Source: Chloroflexota bacterium (GTDB lineage Bacteria; Chloroflexota; Anaerolineae; B4-G1; SLSP01). Taken from it: DNA of 64,000 nucleotides. The position numbers were made by a program, and so were the translations under genes. Positions 8,935 to 16,656 of this stretch are shown here, piece by piece (position 1 is the first letter of the stretch; each line of letters begins with the position of its first letter). The stretch lies in the NCBI GenBank assembly GCA_019873645.1, contig JAIOAX010000011.1:1-64000 (forward strand). The letters are read 5' to 3'. The notes beneath the pieces are model-generated. The model had not been told where the DNA came from. It searched no databases and saw only the letters and a program-made list of their open reading frames with translations.

Positions 8935-10033
8935 TGCGGCGCACCTGTCGGACGCTGAGTCCGATGCGGCGGCGGTCCGATTCAACCCGGATGACCTTCA
9001 CCAGCACCCGTGAGCCGGGTTGCAACTCATTGCGCTGCTCCACATCGCCCAGTTCGGAATTGTGCAACAATCCTTCGACGCCGGGTTCCAGCTCGACGAA
9101 GATGCCAAAATCCACAACTTGGGTGACCTTGCCTTCCACCAGTTTGCCTTCGTGATACTTCTGTGGGGCAATTTCCCAGGGGTCCGGTGAGAGGGCTTTG
9201 ATGCTTAAGGCGATGCGCTGCCGATCCTGATCCACGCTGAGCACGCGCACCTTGATGCGCTGACCCTCGCGGTAGACTTCGCGGGGGTCTTCGATGCGCC
9301 CCCACGATAATTCGGAGATGTGTACCAGGCCGTCCAGCCCACCCAGATTGACGAAGATGCCGAAATCGGTGATCTGGCTGATGCGTCCACGGCGTACCTG
9401 ACCGGGTTGCAGGTCTTCCAACAATTGCTCGCGGCGGGCGGCACGCCATTCTTTGGCGGCGGCGCGCTGCGAGAGGATCAGACGACGGCGGCGGCGGTTC
9501 ACCTCGATAACTTTGAGCAGGATGGACTGCCCTACCATCGCCCGCAAGCGCCGATGCCGCTCGGCCGGTTGGTGAATCTTGGAGAAGCCGATCAATTGTG
9601 ACATGGGGATGAAGCCGCGTAGATGCCCGAATTCCACGGTAAGCCCGCCACGGTTGGCGTTCAAGACCTTGGCTTCGTAAACGGCTTCCGATTCCTTCAA
9701 CTTCTCGGCCTTGATCCAGTCTTCCTGGAGCATGGCCTGAGATACTGAAAGCTCCACATTGCCATCAGAGTCACGGAATTTGGTGACGATGACGTTGATT
9801 GTATCACCGACGTTGAAGGTCTTGCCCTCGACATTTTCGAGGTCTTCACGGGGGACGAAACCATCGCGCTTCGAGCCAATATCTACAACCAACCCACCAT
9901 CCTTAAGCGCCAGGACGGTGCCTTCACGCAGTTCTCCACGTCGCAATTCCGTACCGACTAATGATTCTTCAAGTTCATTCTCCCAGTGCTCCATTGACAT
10001 GGATTCGGTCGGGGTCGCCTTTATTTCTTCCAC
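8885..10033 (-). CDS. rpsA: Ribosomal protein S1 homologue (four S1 domains, frameshifted C-terminus)
   Basis: Four S1/OB RNA-binding domains follow one another, the first from GTVLALKDGGLVVDIG and the last ending at about SDRRRIGLSVRQV. The third and fourth have the canonical DFGIFVNLGGLDGLVHISELSWG and DFGIFVELEPGVEGLLHNSEL. The protein should bind mRNA at the 30S subunit. I place the start at the GTG at 10033, because GAGGAG lies 5 bases before it; an ATG at 10081 extends the frame upstream. Its last 13 residues (VGRMGSRQSCRGSS and neighbours) look like out-of-frame translation, and the expected acidic tail continues in another frame to 8716. A second S1 protein lies at 18571. Confidence 0.85.
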   Translation of the reverse strand: MEEIKATPTESMSMEHWENELEESLVGTELRRGELREGTVLALKDGGLVVDIGSKRDGFVPREDLENVEGKTFNVGDTINVIVTKFRDSDGNVELSVSQAMLQEDWIKAEKLKESEAVYEAKVLNANRGGLTVEFGHLRGFIPMSQLIGFSKIHQPAERHRRLRAMVGQSILLKVIEVNRRRRRLILSQRAAAKEWRAARREQLLEDLQPGQVRRGRISQITDFGIFVNLGGLDGLVHISELSWGRIEDPREVYREGQRIKVRVLSVDQDRQRIALSIKALSPDPWEIAPQKYHEGKLVEGKVTQVVDFGIFVELEPGVEGLLHNSELGDVEQRNELQPGSRVLVKVIRVESDRRRIGLSVRQVRRNEVGRMGSRQSCRGSS

Positions 10034-10108
10034 ATCCACTCCTCTTCCACCCAGTATTGCAAGTCGGCTTTGCACCTGCAACTTAGGCGGTCTCCTGAAA
10101 TTTCCCGT

Positions 10109-10136
10109 ATTCTATCATACCAGTTGATAATGTCAA
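10109..10136 (-). promoter_or_regulatory. Sigma-A promoter of the S1-infA unit
   Basis: On the minus strand TTGACA (10136-10131) and TAGAAT (10114-10109) are 16 bases apart, about 75 bases before the GTG start of the S1 gene. Confidence 0.8.
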
Positions 10137-10142
10137 ACCTTG

Positions 10143-10565
10143 CTATTTTCTCCACACCTCATCTAAAAAATCGCGTGGTGTGACAATTGGAATCCTACGA
10201 AAGGGGTGCAACACAAGCAGATCTTTATCGCCACTGATGATACAAGTGGCATGCCCACTGACTGCCAGTTCTAAAAACTTGTTGTCTTGCGGGTCACGAC
10301 ATTCCTGAATGTGTACGGTGGTTTCTACAAAGGCGGCCTCTCGAAGCAGTACAGCGAGAAATTCCATACGTTCATCGTCTGTCACATATTTTGCAAAGTC
10401 ATCACGCCCTAAAACACGGTTGAGCTCGTCTATTGTTTCCAGTGAGACTAGTAATTGGCCTTCCTCGATGGCCTTATCGAACGCTTTGCGTGTAATTGAC
10501 TGCTTCAGCAAAGCTGCATTGATAATAGTGTTGGTATCGAAGACAAAGCGGGGTTTAGCAGGCAT
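10143..10565 (-). CDS. PIN-domain toxin (PIN_3 family)
   Basis: The 140-residue protein is a PIN nuclease of the type used as toxin in type II toxin-antitoxin pairs. Four acidic positions are visible: Asp in FVFDTNTII, Glu in SLETIDEL, Asp in DPQDNKFLELA, and Asp in SGDKDLLVL. These would bind the metal ions that cleave RNA. It overlaps the 3' end of the small upstream gene by 11 bases, the expected coupling of antitoxin and toxin. The target RNA cannot be predicted. It lies between housekeeping genes and is AT-richer than its neighbours, which suggests acquisition. Confidence 0.85.
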   Translation of the reverse strand: MPAKPRFVFDTNTIINAALLKQSITRKAFDKAIEEGQLLVSLETIDELNRVLGRDDFAKYVTDDERMEFLAVLLREAAFVETTVHIQECRDPQDNKFLELAVSGHATCIISGDKDLLVLHPFRRIPIVTPRDFLDEVWRK

Positions 10566-10782
10566 TGAGCATAGTTTCGAGTTTTTCTGGTGTCAAACCG
10601 CGCATCTGGGCGTTATTGCTCAGGTTGTCCATAAGTTCAGACAGTGTAACAGAACGGTTAAATAAGGCGCGTAACGATAGATTTATCAACAGGTTCAATT
10701 TTGATTGCTCGCTAGGCGGTGCCGACCGATACGCCTTTGCTAAATCTGCATCAACCTGTAATGTAATCGTTGCAGTCGTCAT
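10555..10782 (-). CDS. Antitoxin of the PIN-domain toxin
   Basis: The 75-residue protein starts MTTATITLQVDADLAKAYRSAPPSEQ and ends LTPEKLETMLNAC. The short N-terminal beta strand followed by helices recalls small ribbon-helix-helix-like antitoxins seen next to PIN_3 toxins. The C-terminal part would wrap the toxin. I choose the ATG at 10782 because GAGGTGA precedes it at 5 bases; an ATG nine bases upstream is also open. As usual for such pairs, the product probably represses its own promoter, though no operator was recognised. Confidence 0.75.
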   Translation of the reverse strand: MTTATITLQVDADLAKAYRSAPPSEQSKLNLLINLSLRALFNRSVTLSELMDNLSNNAQMRGLTPEKLETMLNAC

Positions 10783-10887
10783 TTCTCTCACCTCATCGTG
10801 GCAGAGTTAATCCCAGTATATCACGATTTGCTCATTGTGTCGCTCTTTCTATAGATGGGGGCACATTCCTTTTTCCCTAAGTCGAAA

Positions 10888-11709
10888 TTATCCTGCGATG
10901 CTGACGGCGGCTTCGCCGCCATCCACGGGAATTGTCGCCCCGGATATCCAGGTGATGCGGGGATCCGCCAGCGCCACGAGCACATGCGCCACATCCTCCG
11001 GCGTAGTCAAACGCTGCGCCGGATGATGGGTCAGCACGGCTTCAATAAGTTTCTCATGGCCGGGAATGGCGCGCAGCGCGGGTGTATCGGTGACGCCGGG
11101 CATGAGGCAGTTGACGGCGATGCCGCGCGGGGCCAGCTCAAGCGCCAGTTGACGCATATGGGCTTCCAGGGCTGCTTTGGCCGCCGAGACGGCCCCGTAA
11201 TAGGGCGCGGCGCGTTGGGAGCCAAGGCTACTCAGCGCGTAGATACGGCTGCCCGCGCCCAACAATCCCGCCTGTACCAGGTCCTGCGTCCAGTAAACCA
11301 GGCTGTGCGCCATCACGCGCAGCGTCATCTCCATCTGCTCCTCGGTGATGGCTTCTTCCGGCGTCGCGGCGATGTAGGGGCGCAGGCTGCCGAAGGCCAG
11401 CGTATGCACCATGATGTGGACGGTGGGGTATGGCTCACCGTGTAATGTGGCGGCGATAGTTTCGAGCACGCGAGCACGGCGGCGGGCATCGGCGGCGTTG
11501 GTATTGAAGAAAACCGCCTGACTTCCGGCGGCTTTCACGTCGGCGCTGACGGCCTCGGCCTGTTCAATCGTCCGGCGCGGATCAAGGTGCACCCCGAAGA
11601 TGTTCATCCCCGCACGGGCAAAGGCGCGCGCTGTTGCCGCGCCGAAGCCGCTGGATGCACCCAGAATCAGCGCCCAACGCCCTTTCAACGAAGCGCATTG
11701 TTCACCCAT
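10888..11709 (-). CDS. SDR-family enoyl-ACP reductase-like oxidoreductase (FabL/FabI type)
   Basis: The 273-residue Rossmann protein begins with LILGASSGFGAATARAFARAG, the SDR dinucleotide loop. It has YYGAVSAAKAALE: the spacing Tyr-(6)-Lys is that of enoyl-ACP reductases FabI/FabL, not the Tyr-(3)-Lys of most SDRs. It ends GATIPVDGGEAAVS. It may therefore reduce enoyl-ACP in fatty acid elongation, or act on another enoyl or keto substrate. The ATG at 11709 has AAGGAGG 7 bases upstream, directly after a foldback repeat. No fatty acid genes lie alongside. Confidence 0.75.
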   Translation of the reverse strand: MGEQCASLKGRWALILGASSGFGAATARAFARAGMNIFGVHLDPRRTIEQAEAVSADVKAAGSQAVFFNTNAADARRRARVLETIAATLHGEPYPTVHIMVHTLAFGSLRPYIAATPEEAITEEQMEMTLRVMAHSLVYWTQDLVQAGLLGAGSRIYALSSLGSQRAAPYYGAVSAAKAALEAHMRQLALELAPRGIAVNCLMPGVTDTPALRAIPGHEKLIEAVLTHHPAQRLTTPEDVAHVLVALADPRITWISGATIPVDGGEAAVSIAG

Positions 11710-11721
11710 CAACCGCCTCCT

Positions 11722-11800
11722 TGAAAAATAAACCGCTAGTCTCGCGCAGCTACGTCAATCTCTCAAAAAATCCGCGAAAATTCGCGTGATTCGCGGTTAA
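11722..11800. repeat. AACCGC...GCGGTT foldback repeat, copy 3
   Basis: AACCGC (11729-11734) and GCGGTT (11792-11797) bound a segment with CGCGCAGCTACG and CCGCGAAAATTCGCG. The left end touches the AAGGAGG of the reductase gene. Related CACGAATTTTCACG words continue to about 11915, filling the gap to the zinc ribbon gene. Confidence 0.7.
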
Positions 11801-11916
11801 AATTTGCCCCTGGCTATGGAATCACCCGGAGATTTCTAAAAAAACCGGTCACAAATCTGCACGAATTTTCACGCAGGGAAATCGCAATTCGTGCCGAGGC
11901 GTGCACATTCGTGGGC

Positions 11917-12321
11917 TTACAAATCCACATCGGGGCCTGCATCCGCGCCGCCGAGCAGGTCGGGGACTTCTTTTTCGATTTGCTCCGGGTCCTGACCGGC
12001 TTCCAGACGGTCAATGACTTCTTCAAATTCCGGTCCCAGGTCGCCGGCCTCATCGCCCATCTCATTGACCATCTTGCGCATAAAGCGCCCCATACTCTTG
12101 GGATCATTTTCATCAAAGCCGCCCCAGGCGCTGGGATCGGCCAAGTCTTCAAGGCGGCTGTCTTCGGAGCGCAGCACGCGCACGCGCGAGACTAACCGCC
12201 GCACCTCTGGGCTTTGGCAGTATTTACAAACCACTTTACCCTCATCTATCGCGGCAAAGGAGCGCCAAAATACCGAAAACCGACGATGGCATTTCTGACA
12301 ACGGTATTCGTAGACAGGCAT
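11917..12321 (-). CDS. FmdB-type zinc ribbon protein
   Basis: The 134-residue protein begins MPVYEYRCQKCHRRFSVF and has a second pair in VVCKYCQSPEVRRLV. The two C-x-x-C pairs form the zinc ribbon of the FmdB/CxxC_CxxC_SSSS family, often called a putative regulatory protein. The rest is an acidic helical region (WGGFDENDPKSMGRFMRKMV and onward). The start at 12321 has AAGGAGAGG upstream. The role of the family is not established. Confidence 0.8.
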   Translation of the reverse strand: MPVYEYRCQKCHRRFSVFWRSFAAIDEGKVVCKYCQSPEVRRLVSRVRVLRSEDSRLEDLADPSAWGGFDENDPKSMGRFMRKMVNEMGDEAGDLGPEFEEVIDRLEAGQDPEQIEKEVPDLLGGADAGPDVDL

Positions 12322-12474
12322 TTTTCCTCTCCTTCTTCTCAAACTTCTTAAATATAGTCAAATGTGGTATAGTAGGGTTTGAATCTTTCCCCGGCGGTCG
12401 CCGTTTCCCGGCGAAACGTTTAGGGAATCCGCCGGGCAATATTATACCAGAAAATCTGAGCGAGGAGCAAGTTG

Positions 12475-13104
12475 ATGATGGAAGATCGGGAACTCGATCC
12501 ATACATGCGTCCCCATACACCGTTATTGATTGTCATTTCCGGCCCCTCGGGCGTGGGTAAGGATAGCGTGCTCGAACAACTTAAGTGGCGGAACCATCCT
12601 TTTCATTTCGTCATCACGGCAACCTCACGCCCCCCGCGCCCCGAAGAGGTACACGGCGTGGATTATTTCTTCGTTTCCGAAAGCGAGTTCCAGCACATGA
12701 TCCGTCAGGATGAACTGCTAGAACATGCGATGGTCTACGGACAATATAAGGGTATCCCCAAACAGCAGGTGCGGGATGCGCTTGCCAGCGGCAAGGACGT
12801 GGTGATGCGGCTGGATGTGCAGGGTGCGGCGACGGTCAAGCGTCTCGTCCCCGAGGCCGTTCTCATCTTCGTAAGTGCGGCTTCAGAAGAAGAGCTGTAT
12901 GCACGTCTGCGGCGACGGCAAACGGAATCTGAAGAACAGTTGCGCTATCGTATGCATGTGGCGCGTGAGGAGATGCGCCGTATCGGTGAGTTCGACTATG
13001 TGGTGGTCAACCGCGAGGATGCGCTGGACGAAGCCGTGGATCAGGTCGTGCATATCATTGCCGCCGAACATTGTCGTGTCCATCCGCGCCGGATTACATT
13101 ATGA
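12475..13104 (+). CDS. gmk: Guanylate kinase
   Basis: The 209-residue enzyme phosphorylates GMP to GDP with ATP. The P-loop is ISGPSGVGKDSVLEQL; the residue after GK is Asp where most family members have Ser or Thr. The GMP site includes TSRPPRPEEVHGVDYFFVS and VYGQYKGIPKQQV. The C-terminal half (LRRRQTESEEQLRYRM and FDYVVVN) is typical. The start is set by GAGGAG 7 bases before the ATG at 12475. A small DUF951 gene follows. Confidence 0.94.
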   Translation: MMEDRELDPYMRPHTPLLIVISGPSGVGKDSVLEQLKWRNHPFHFVITATSRPPRPEEVHGVDYFFVSESEFQHMIRQDELLEHAMVYGQYKGIPKQQVRDALASGKDVVMRLDVQGAATVKRLVPEAVLIFVSAASEEELYARLRRRQTESEEQLRYRMHVAREEMRRIGEFDYVVVNREDALDEAVDQVVHIIAAEHCRVHPRRITL

Positions 13105-13210
13105 ACTCGACTAACCGCATGCTAAGGTTGCCATTTGGGTCAGCAGATTTTTGAACGGCTTACAGCATACGGAGCCGCTTAATTGGCTGACAGAAATTCG
13201 GAGGATGCAA

Positions 13211-13435
13211 ATGGTCGGGAAAGCCCCATTATCTCTATATGTCGGTGACGTCGTCGAAATGCGCAAAGTCCATCCTTGCGGCGGTCGTACCTGGCGTATT
13301 CTGCGGGTAGGGGCAGATATTGGGATTGAGTGCCTCACGTGCCATCGTTACGTTTTGGTACCTCGCAGCCACTTCGAGGCGCGGGTCAAACGTTTTGTGG
13401 AGCGCGTCGTTGCATCGTTATCGGAAAGTGCATAG
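13211..13435 (+). CDS. DUF951 small zinc-binding-like protein
   Basis: The 74-residue protein has the family pattern: [49 protein letters not shown], split here only for description. Cys residues in HPCGG and CLTC suggest a metal or nucleic acid site. The family is small, widespread in Firmicutes and Chloroflexi, and uncharacterised. GGAGG at 13200-13204 favours the ATG at 13211 over those at 13205 or further upstream. Confidence 0.8.
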   Translation: MVGKAPLSLYVGDVVEMRKVHPCGGRTWRILRVGADIGIECLTCHRYVLVPRSHFEARVKRFVERVVASLSESA

Positions 13436-13444
13436 CGGCGGCAT

Positions 13445-13473
13445 TTGGCTTATTGTGATAAGTTAAGTATAAT
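13445..13473 (+). promoter_or_regulatory. Promoter of the tyrosine recombinase gene
   Basis: TTGGCT (13445-13450) and TATAAT (13468-13473) are 17 bases apart. Transcription would start about 14 bases before the ATG at 13494, leaving almost no leader. Confidence 0.65.
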
Positions 13474-13493
13474 TTGTAGATGTTTTGACAGGT

Positions 13494-14435
13494 ATGCAGA
13501 GCGATTTACAACATTTCTTGCGATATGTGCGCTTTGAGCGGGGTTATTCCGCCAACACGGTTGCGGCTTATGCCGGAGATTTGGCCCAGTTCCAGGAATT
13601 CGTGCAGGCCGCCGGCGTGACGCAGTGGGATGCACTCTGTCCCGAAATACTCGATGACTTTGTCGCCTCGCTTCAGGATCAGGACTATAGCACGGCAACG
13701 AGGAGTCGGAAGATCGCGGCGGTGCGCTCATTTCTGCATTTTCTGTTTGCCGAAGGCGTGCTGAAAAGCGAGCTGGCGGATTGGCTGCATCAACCCAAAG
13801 CCGGCAAGCGTCTGCCACAGACCCTTTCACGCACGGCCGTGCAGAAGCTGTTAGCGGCGGCCGCGGTTGAGGATACCCCCTTGGGGCTGCGGGATCGCGC
13901 GCTGCTGGAAGTCCTGTATGCTACGGGGATGCGCGCCAGTGAGGTTGTGAATCTTACCGTGAACAACGTGGATTTGGAGAACGGCGTTGTGGCATGCATA
14001 GGAAAAGGCGATAAGGAGCGTATCATTCCTCTGTACCCGACGGCGCTGGCTTGTGTCAAGCGTTATATCGAAGAGGGGCGGCCTTTTCTGCTGCGCGATA
14101 CGGCCGAGAAAACGTTGTTCCTCAATAACCTGGGCAAACCGTTGACCCGGCAGGGGATATGGTTTCTGGTGCAGTACTATGCGCATGCGGCCGGTTTGGA
14201 GGCGACGGTGACGCCCCATACGTTGCGGCATACCTTCGCCACCCATCTGCTCGACGGCGGCGCCGACCTGCGCGAGGTGCAGCAGTTTCTGGGGCATGCC
14301 AGTATCACCACGACGCAGATTTATACGGAAGTCTCAAGTCAACGCAAGCGCGAGGTCTACGATCAGGCTCACCCGCGCGCCCATCAAGATACCGCCGATC
14401 CATCCGACGCCTGCCAACCGCCCACTGACAACTGA
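13494..14435 (+). CDS. xerC: Tyrosine recombinase XerC/XerD
   Basis: The 313-residue integrase has an N-terminal SAM-like core-binding domain (FLRYVRFERGYSANTVAAYAGDL) and a C-terminal catalytic domain. The catalytic set is visible: Arg in ATGMRASEVVNL, Lys in GKGDKERIIPL, His-x-x-Arg in TPHTLRHTFATHLLDGGADL, His in FLGHASITTTQIYT and the Tyr of IYT. It should resolve chromosome dimers at dif together with FtsK, encoded 6 kb on. It could instead be XerD or the single Xer of this organism. The last residues (DN-stop) lie inside the CTGACAACTGAAAACTG word repeat. Confidence 0.9.
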   Translation: MQSDLQHFLRYVRFERGYSANTVAAYAGDLAQFQEFVQAAGVTQWDALCPEILDDFVASLQDQDYSTATRSRKIAAVRSFLHFLFAEGVLKSELADWLHQPKAGKRLPQTLSRTAVQKLLAAAAVEDTPLGLRDRALLEVLYATGMRASEVVNLTVNNVDLENGVVACIGKGDKERIIPLYPTALACVKRYIEEGRPFLLRDTAEKTLFLNNLGKPLTRQGIWFLVQYYAHAAGLEATVTPHTLRHTFATHLLDGGADLREVQQFLGHASITTTQIYTEVSSQRKREVYDQAHPRAHQDTADPSDACQPPTDN

Positions 14436-14456
14436 AAACTGAAAACTGACCACTCA
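14420..14456. repeat. Short-word repeat at the xerC stop
   Basis: ACTGACAACTGAAAACTG and following ACTGACC words span the last codons of xerC, supply its TGA, and run to the ribosome binding site of the next gene. Confidence 0.55.
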
Positions 14457-14472
14457 TCAGGAGGTTTTGTGT

Positions 14473-15312
14473 ATGGAAGAATTCTTCACCATGCCAGAAT
14501 TTCAAGCCGCTGTGACGGCCATCCGCCGCTACACATCTTTGCAACCCCAGGTCGGATTGATCCTCGGATCAGGATTAAATGCCCTGGCCGAGTCTGTAGA
14601 AGACGCGACAAAGATTCCATTCCGGGACATCCCGCATTTCCCCGTCTCCACGGTCGAAGGTCATGAGGGACGCCTGGTGCTGGGTATGCTGGAAGGTGTA
14701 CCTGTGGTCGTTATGCAGGGCCGTGCGCACTATTATGAGGGTTACAGCATGAGCCGCATCGGCCTGCCCATCCGCGTGATGAAGTTGCTGGGTGTAGAGC
14801 TGCTCATTGTGACCAACGCTTCCGGTGGGCTGAATATGACATATCGCCCCGGCGACGTGATGATCATCCGTGACCACATCAACCTTATCGGTATGGCCGG
14901 GCTGAATCCTTTGCGTGGCCCCAACCTGGCCGAATTTGGACCGCGCTTCCCCGGTATGAACGAGGCTTATGCTCCCGCGCTGCGCCAATTGGCGCAAGAG
15001 ATCGCCTTGCGGGCCGGAATCCCTGCTCACCAGGGCGTCTACATCTGCCTGGCCGGGCCGAGCTTCGAGACGCCCGCCGATGTGCGCTTCCTGCGCCTCA
15101 TCGGCGCCGATGCGGTGGGGATGTCCACCGTGCCGGAAGTGATCACCGCCCGTCACAGCGGGATGCGGGTGCTCGGCCTGTCGGGCATCAGCAACACGTT
15201 GATCGGCGAAGAGGGGGCGCCGCCACCCAACCATGAGGAGGTGCTGGCCGCCGGCCGCATCCTGGTGCCGCGTCTGGAAACGATCATTCGCGGGGTGTTG
15301 CGCGCGTTATGA
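14473..15312 (+). CDS. Purine nucleoside phosphorylase (trimeric, class II)
   Basis: The 279-residue enzyme splits purine nucleosides with phosphate to base and ribose 1-phosphate. Family signatures are GLILGSGLNALAES, the phosphate loop; GRAHYYEGY, the conserved His/Tyr; VTNASGGLN; GPSFETPADVRFLR; and GMSTVPEVITARHSG with the purine-binding Glu-Val-Ile. CAGGAGG lies 8 bases before the ATG at 14473. The stop overlaps the next start by four bases. Specificity for guanosine/inosine is inferred from the class. Confidence 0.93.
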   Translation: MEEFFTMPEFQAAVTAIRRYTSLQPQVGLILGSGLNALAESVEDATKIPFRDIPHFPVSTVEGHEGRLVLGMLEGVPVVVMQGRAHYYEGYSMSRIGLPIRVMKLLGVELLIVTNASGGLNMTYRPGDVMIIRDHINLIGMAGLNPLRGPNLAEFGPRFPGMNEAYAPALRQLAQEIALRAGIPAHQGVYICLAGPSFETPADVRFLRLIGADAVGMSTVPEVITARHSGMRVLGLSGISNTLIGEEGAPPPNHEEVLAAGRILVPRLETIIRGVLRAL

Positions 15313-16088
15313 CCGTTATCCTGACCTGGCTGGGGCGGCAGGCCCTCTGGATTGGCCTGATGTGCCTGTTCGGCGCGTGTGGGTACGTCATCACGGCCAT
15401 CACCAACAAGCGGCGGCGTGATATTGCGCAGTTCACATTGGAGCGCGACATGTACCAGCAGCGTCTGGTGCGCGCCTGGTTGATGGCGATGCTGTTCCTG
15501 TTTCTGGGCGGCGTCGTGCTGTTGATACGGGCGTTCGTGGTGCCGCTGATCCCTGCGCCGGCAGGTCCTACACCAACAGTTGGCATAGGGTTATTTACTG
15601 CAACACCTGCCCCAATGCGCGCAACCGGGACACCCACGGCCATCGGGCTCACACCGCCGTTGACGGCCACGGCCACCATCACGTCTGTGGTCATCTCGGC
15701 GCCCCAGGCAACGCCGACGCCTGCTCCTACGTCCACTCCCACGCCTGCCCCGCCCGATGTGTACTTGCCTGATTGCCCCCATCCCGAAGCCCAATTGACG
15801 TTACCAACGGCAGGTGCGAATCTGTCGGGGGAAGTGCGGGTGGAGGGCACGGCCAGCATCAATGCTTTCTCGTACTACAAATTCGAGGTGCAATTTCCGG
15901 GGTCGGATACGCCGAATTTCGTCTCGCAATACGATACGCCGGTGAAGAACGGTGTTTTGGGCGTATGGGACATCTCGGACCCCAACCGCTATCCGCCGGG
16001 CGGACCATATCGTTTCCGGCTGGTCGTGGTGGATATTTACGGCAATACGACGATGTGCATTGTGCCCGTCAATATCGTGACGCCGTGA
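15309..16088 (+). CDS. Membrane-anchored hypothetical protein with Thr/Pro linker
   Basis: The 259 residues hold two membrane helices (about 8-30 and 56-79) and a Thr/Pro/Ala-rich linker (about 85-145). A C-terminal all-beta domain of about 100 residues contains TLPTAGANLSGEVRVEGTA and PPGGPYRFRLVVVDIYGN. That domain resembles the Ig-like beta sandwiches that end many cell-surface proteins, and the linker suggests a spacer between membrane and envelope. Its ATG overlaps the stop of the phosphorylase, so it is translationally coupled. I do not recognise a named family. Confidence 0.7.
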   Translation: MTVILTWLGRQALWIGLMCLFGACGYVITAITNKRRRDIAQFTLERDMYQQRLVRAWLMAMLFLFLGGVVLLIRAFVVPLIPAPAGPTPTVGIGLFTATPAPMRATGTPTAIGLTPPLTATATITSVVISAPQATPTPAPTSTPTPAPPDVYLPDCPHPEAQLTLPTAGANLSGEVRVEGTASINAFSYYKFEVQFPGSDTPNFVSQYDTPVKNGVLGVWDISDPNRYPPGGPYRFRLVVVDIYGNTTMCIVPVNIVTP

Positions 16089-16128
16089 GCGGATTTTAGA
16101 TGGGGGATTTTAGATTTTGGAGGTGGTT

Positions 16129-16656
16129 GTGCGTATTCGAGCGGCGCGTGAAGAGGATTGGAAAGCCTGTTTAGAATTGGAGATTGCTTATGAGACCGAA
16201 TCCGCGTGGCAAATGGAAGCGTTGCGCGATGGGGAATGGGGCGCGCGCTTCCGCGAGGTGCGCCTGCCGCGCCGGCAACGGATTACCCCCCCGGTCTCGC
16301 CGGAGGCGCGGGTGAAGGGGTGGGCGCGCAGCGACGCTTTCTGGGTCGCCGTTGAGCAGCGCGCGATATGGGGATACCTGGCGCTGGCATTAGCCGCAGA
16401 GCGCAATGAAGCGCGGATCATCGACCTGGCTGTGGGCGAGGCCTACCGGCGGCGTGGCGTCGCCTCGGCGCTGCTCGACCATGCCCTGGAATGGTGTGGC
16501 CGTAAAGAGGTCGAGTGCCTCATCCTGGAATGTCCACTCAAGGCGCAGCCGGCTATCGGCTTCGCGGCCAAGCATCGGTTTGTCTTCTGCGGTTTTCAGG
16601 ATGCCTACTGGCCGGGACAGGAAGTGGCATTGTTCTTCCGCAAACGTGTGCGGTAA
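16129..16656 (+). CDS. GNAT-family N-acetyltransferase
   Basis: The 175-residue protein starts IRAAREEDWKACLELE and holds the acetyl-CoA loop in IIDLAVGEAYRRRGVASALLDHALEW, the GNAT motif A (R/Q-x-x-G-x-A). The last part, AKHRFVFCGFQDAYW, is the usual C-terminal strand pair. Substrate unknown. GGAGGT lies before the GTG at 16129. Its stop overlaps the first base of the next gene's ATG. Confidence 0.82.
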   Translation: MRIRAAREEDWKACLELEIAYETESAWQMEALRDGEWGARFREVRLPRRQRITPPVSPEARVKGWARSDAFWVAVEQRAIWGYLALALAAERNEARIIDLAVGEAYRRRGVASALLDHALEWCGRKEVECLILECPLKAQPAIGFAAKHRFVFCGFQDAYWPGQEVALFFRKRVR

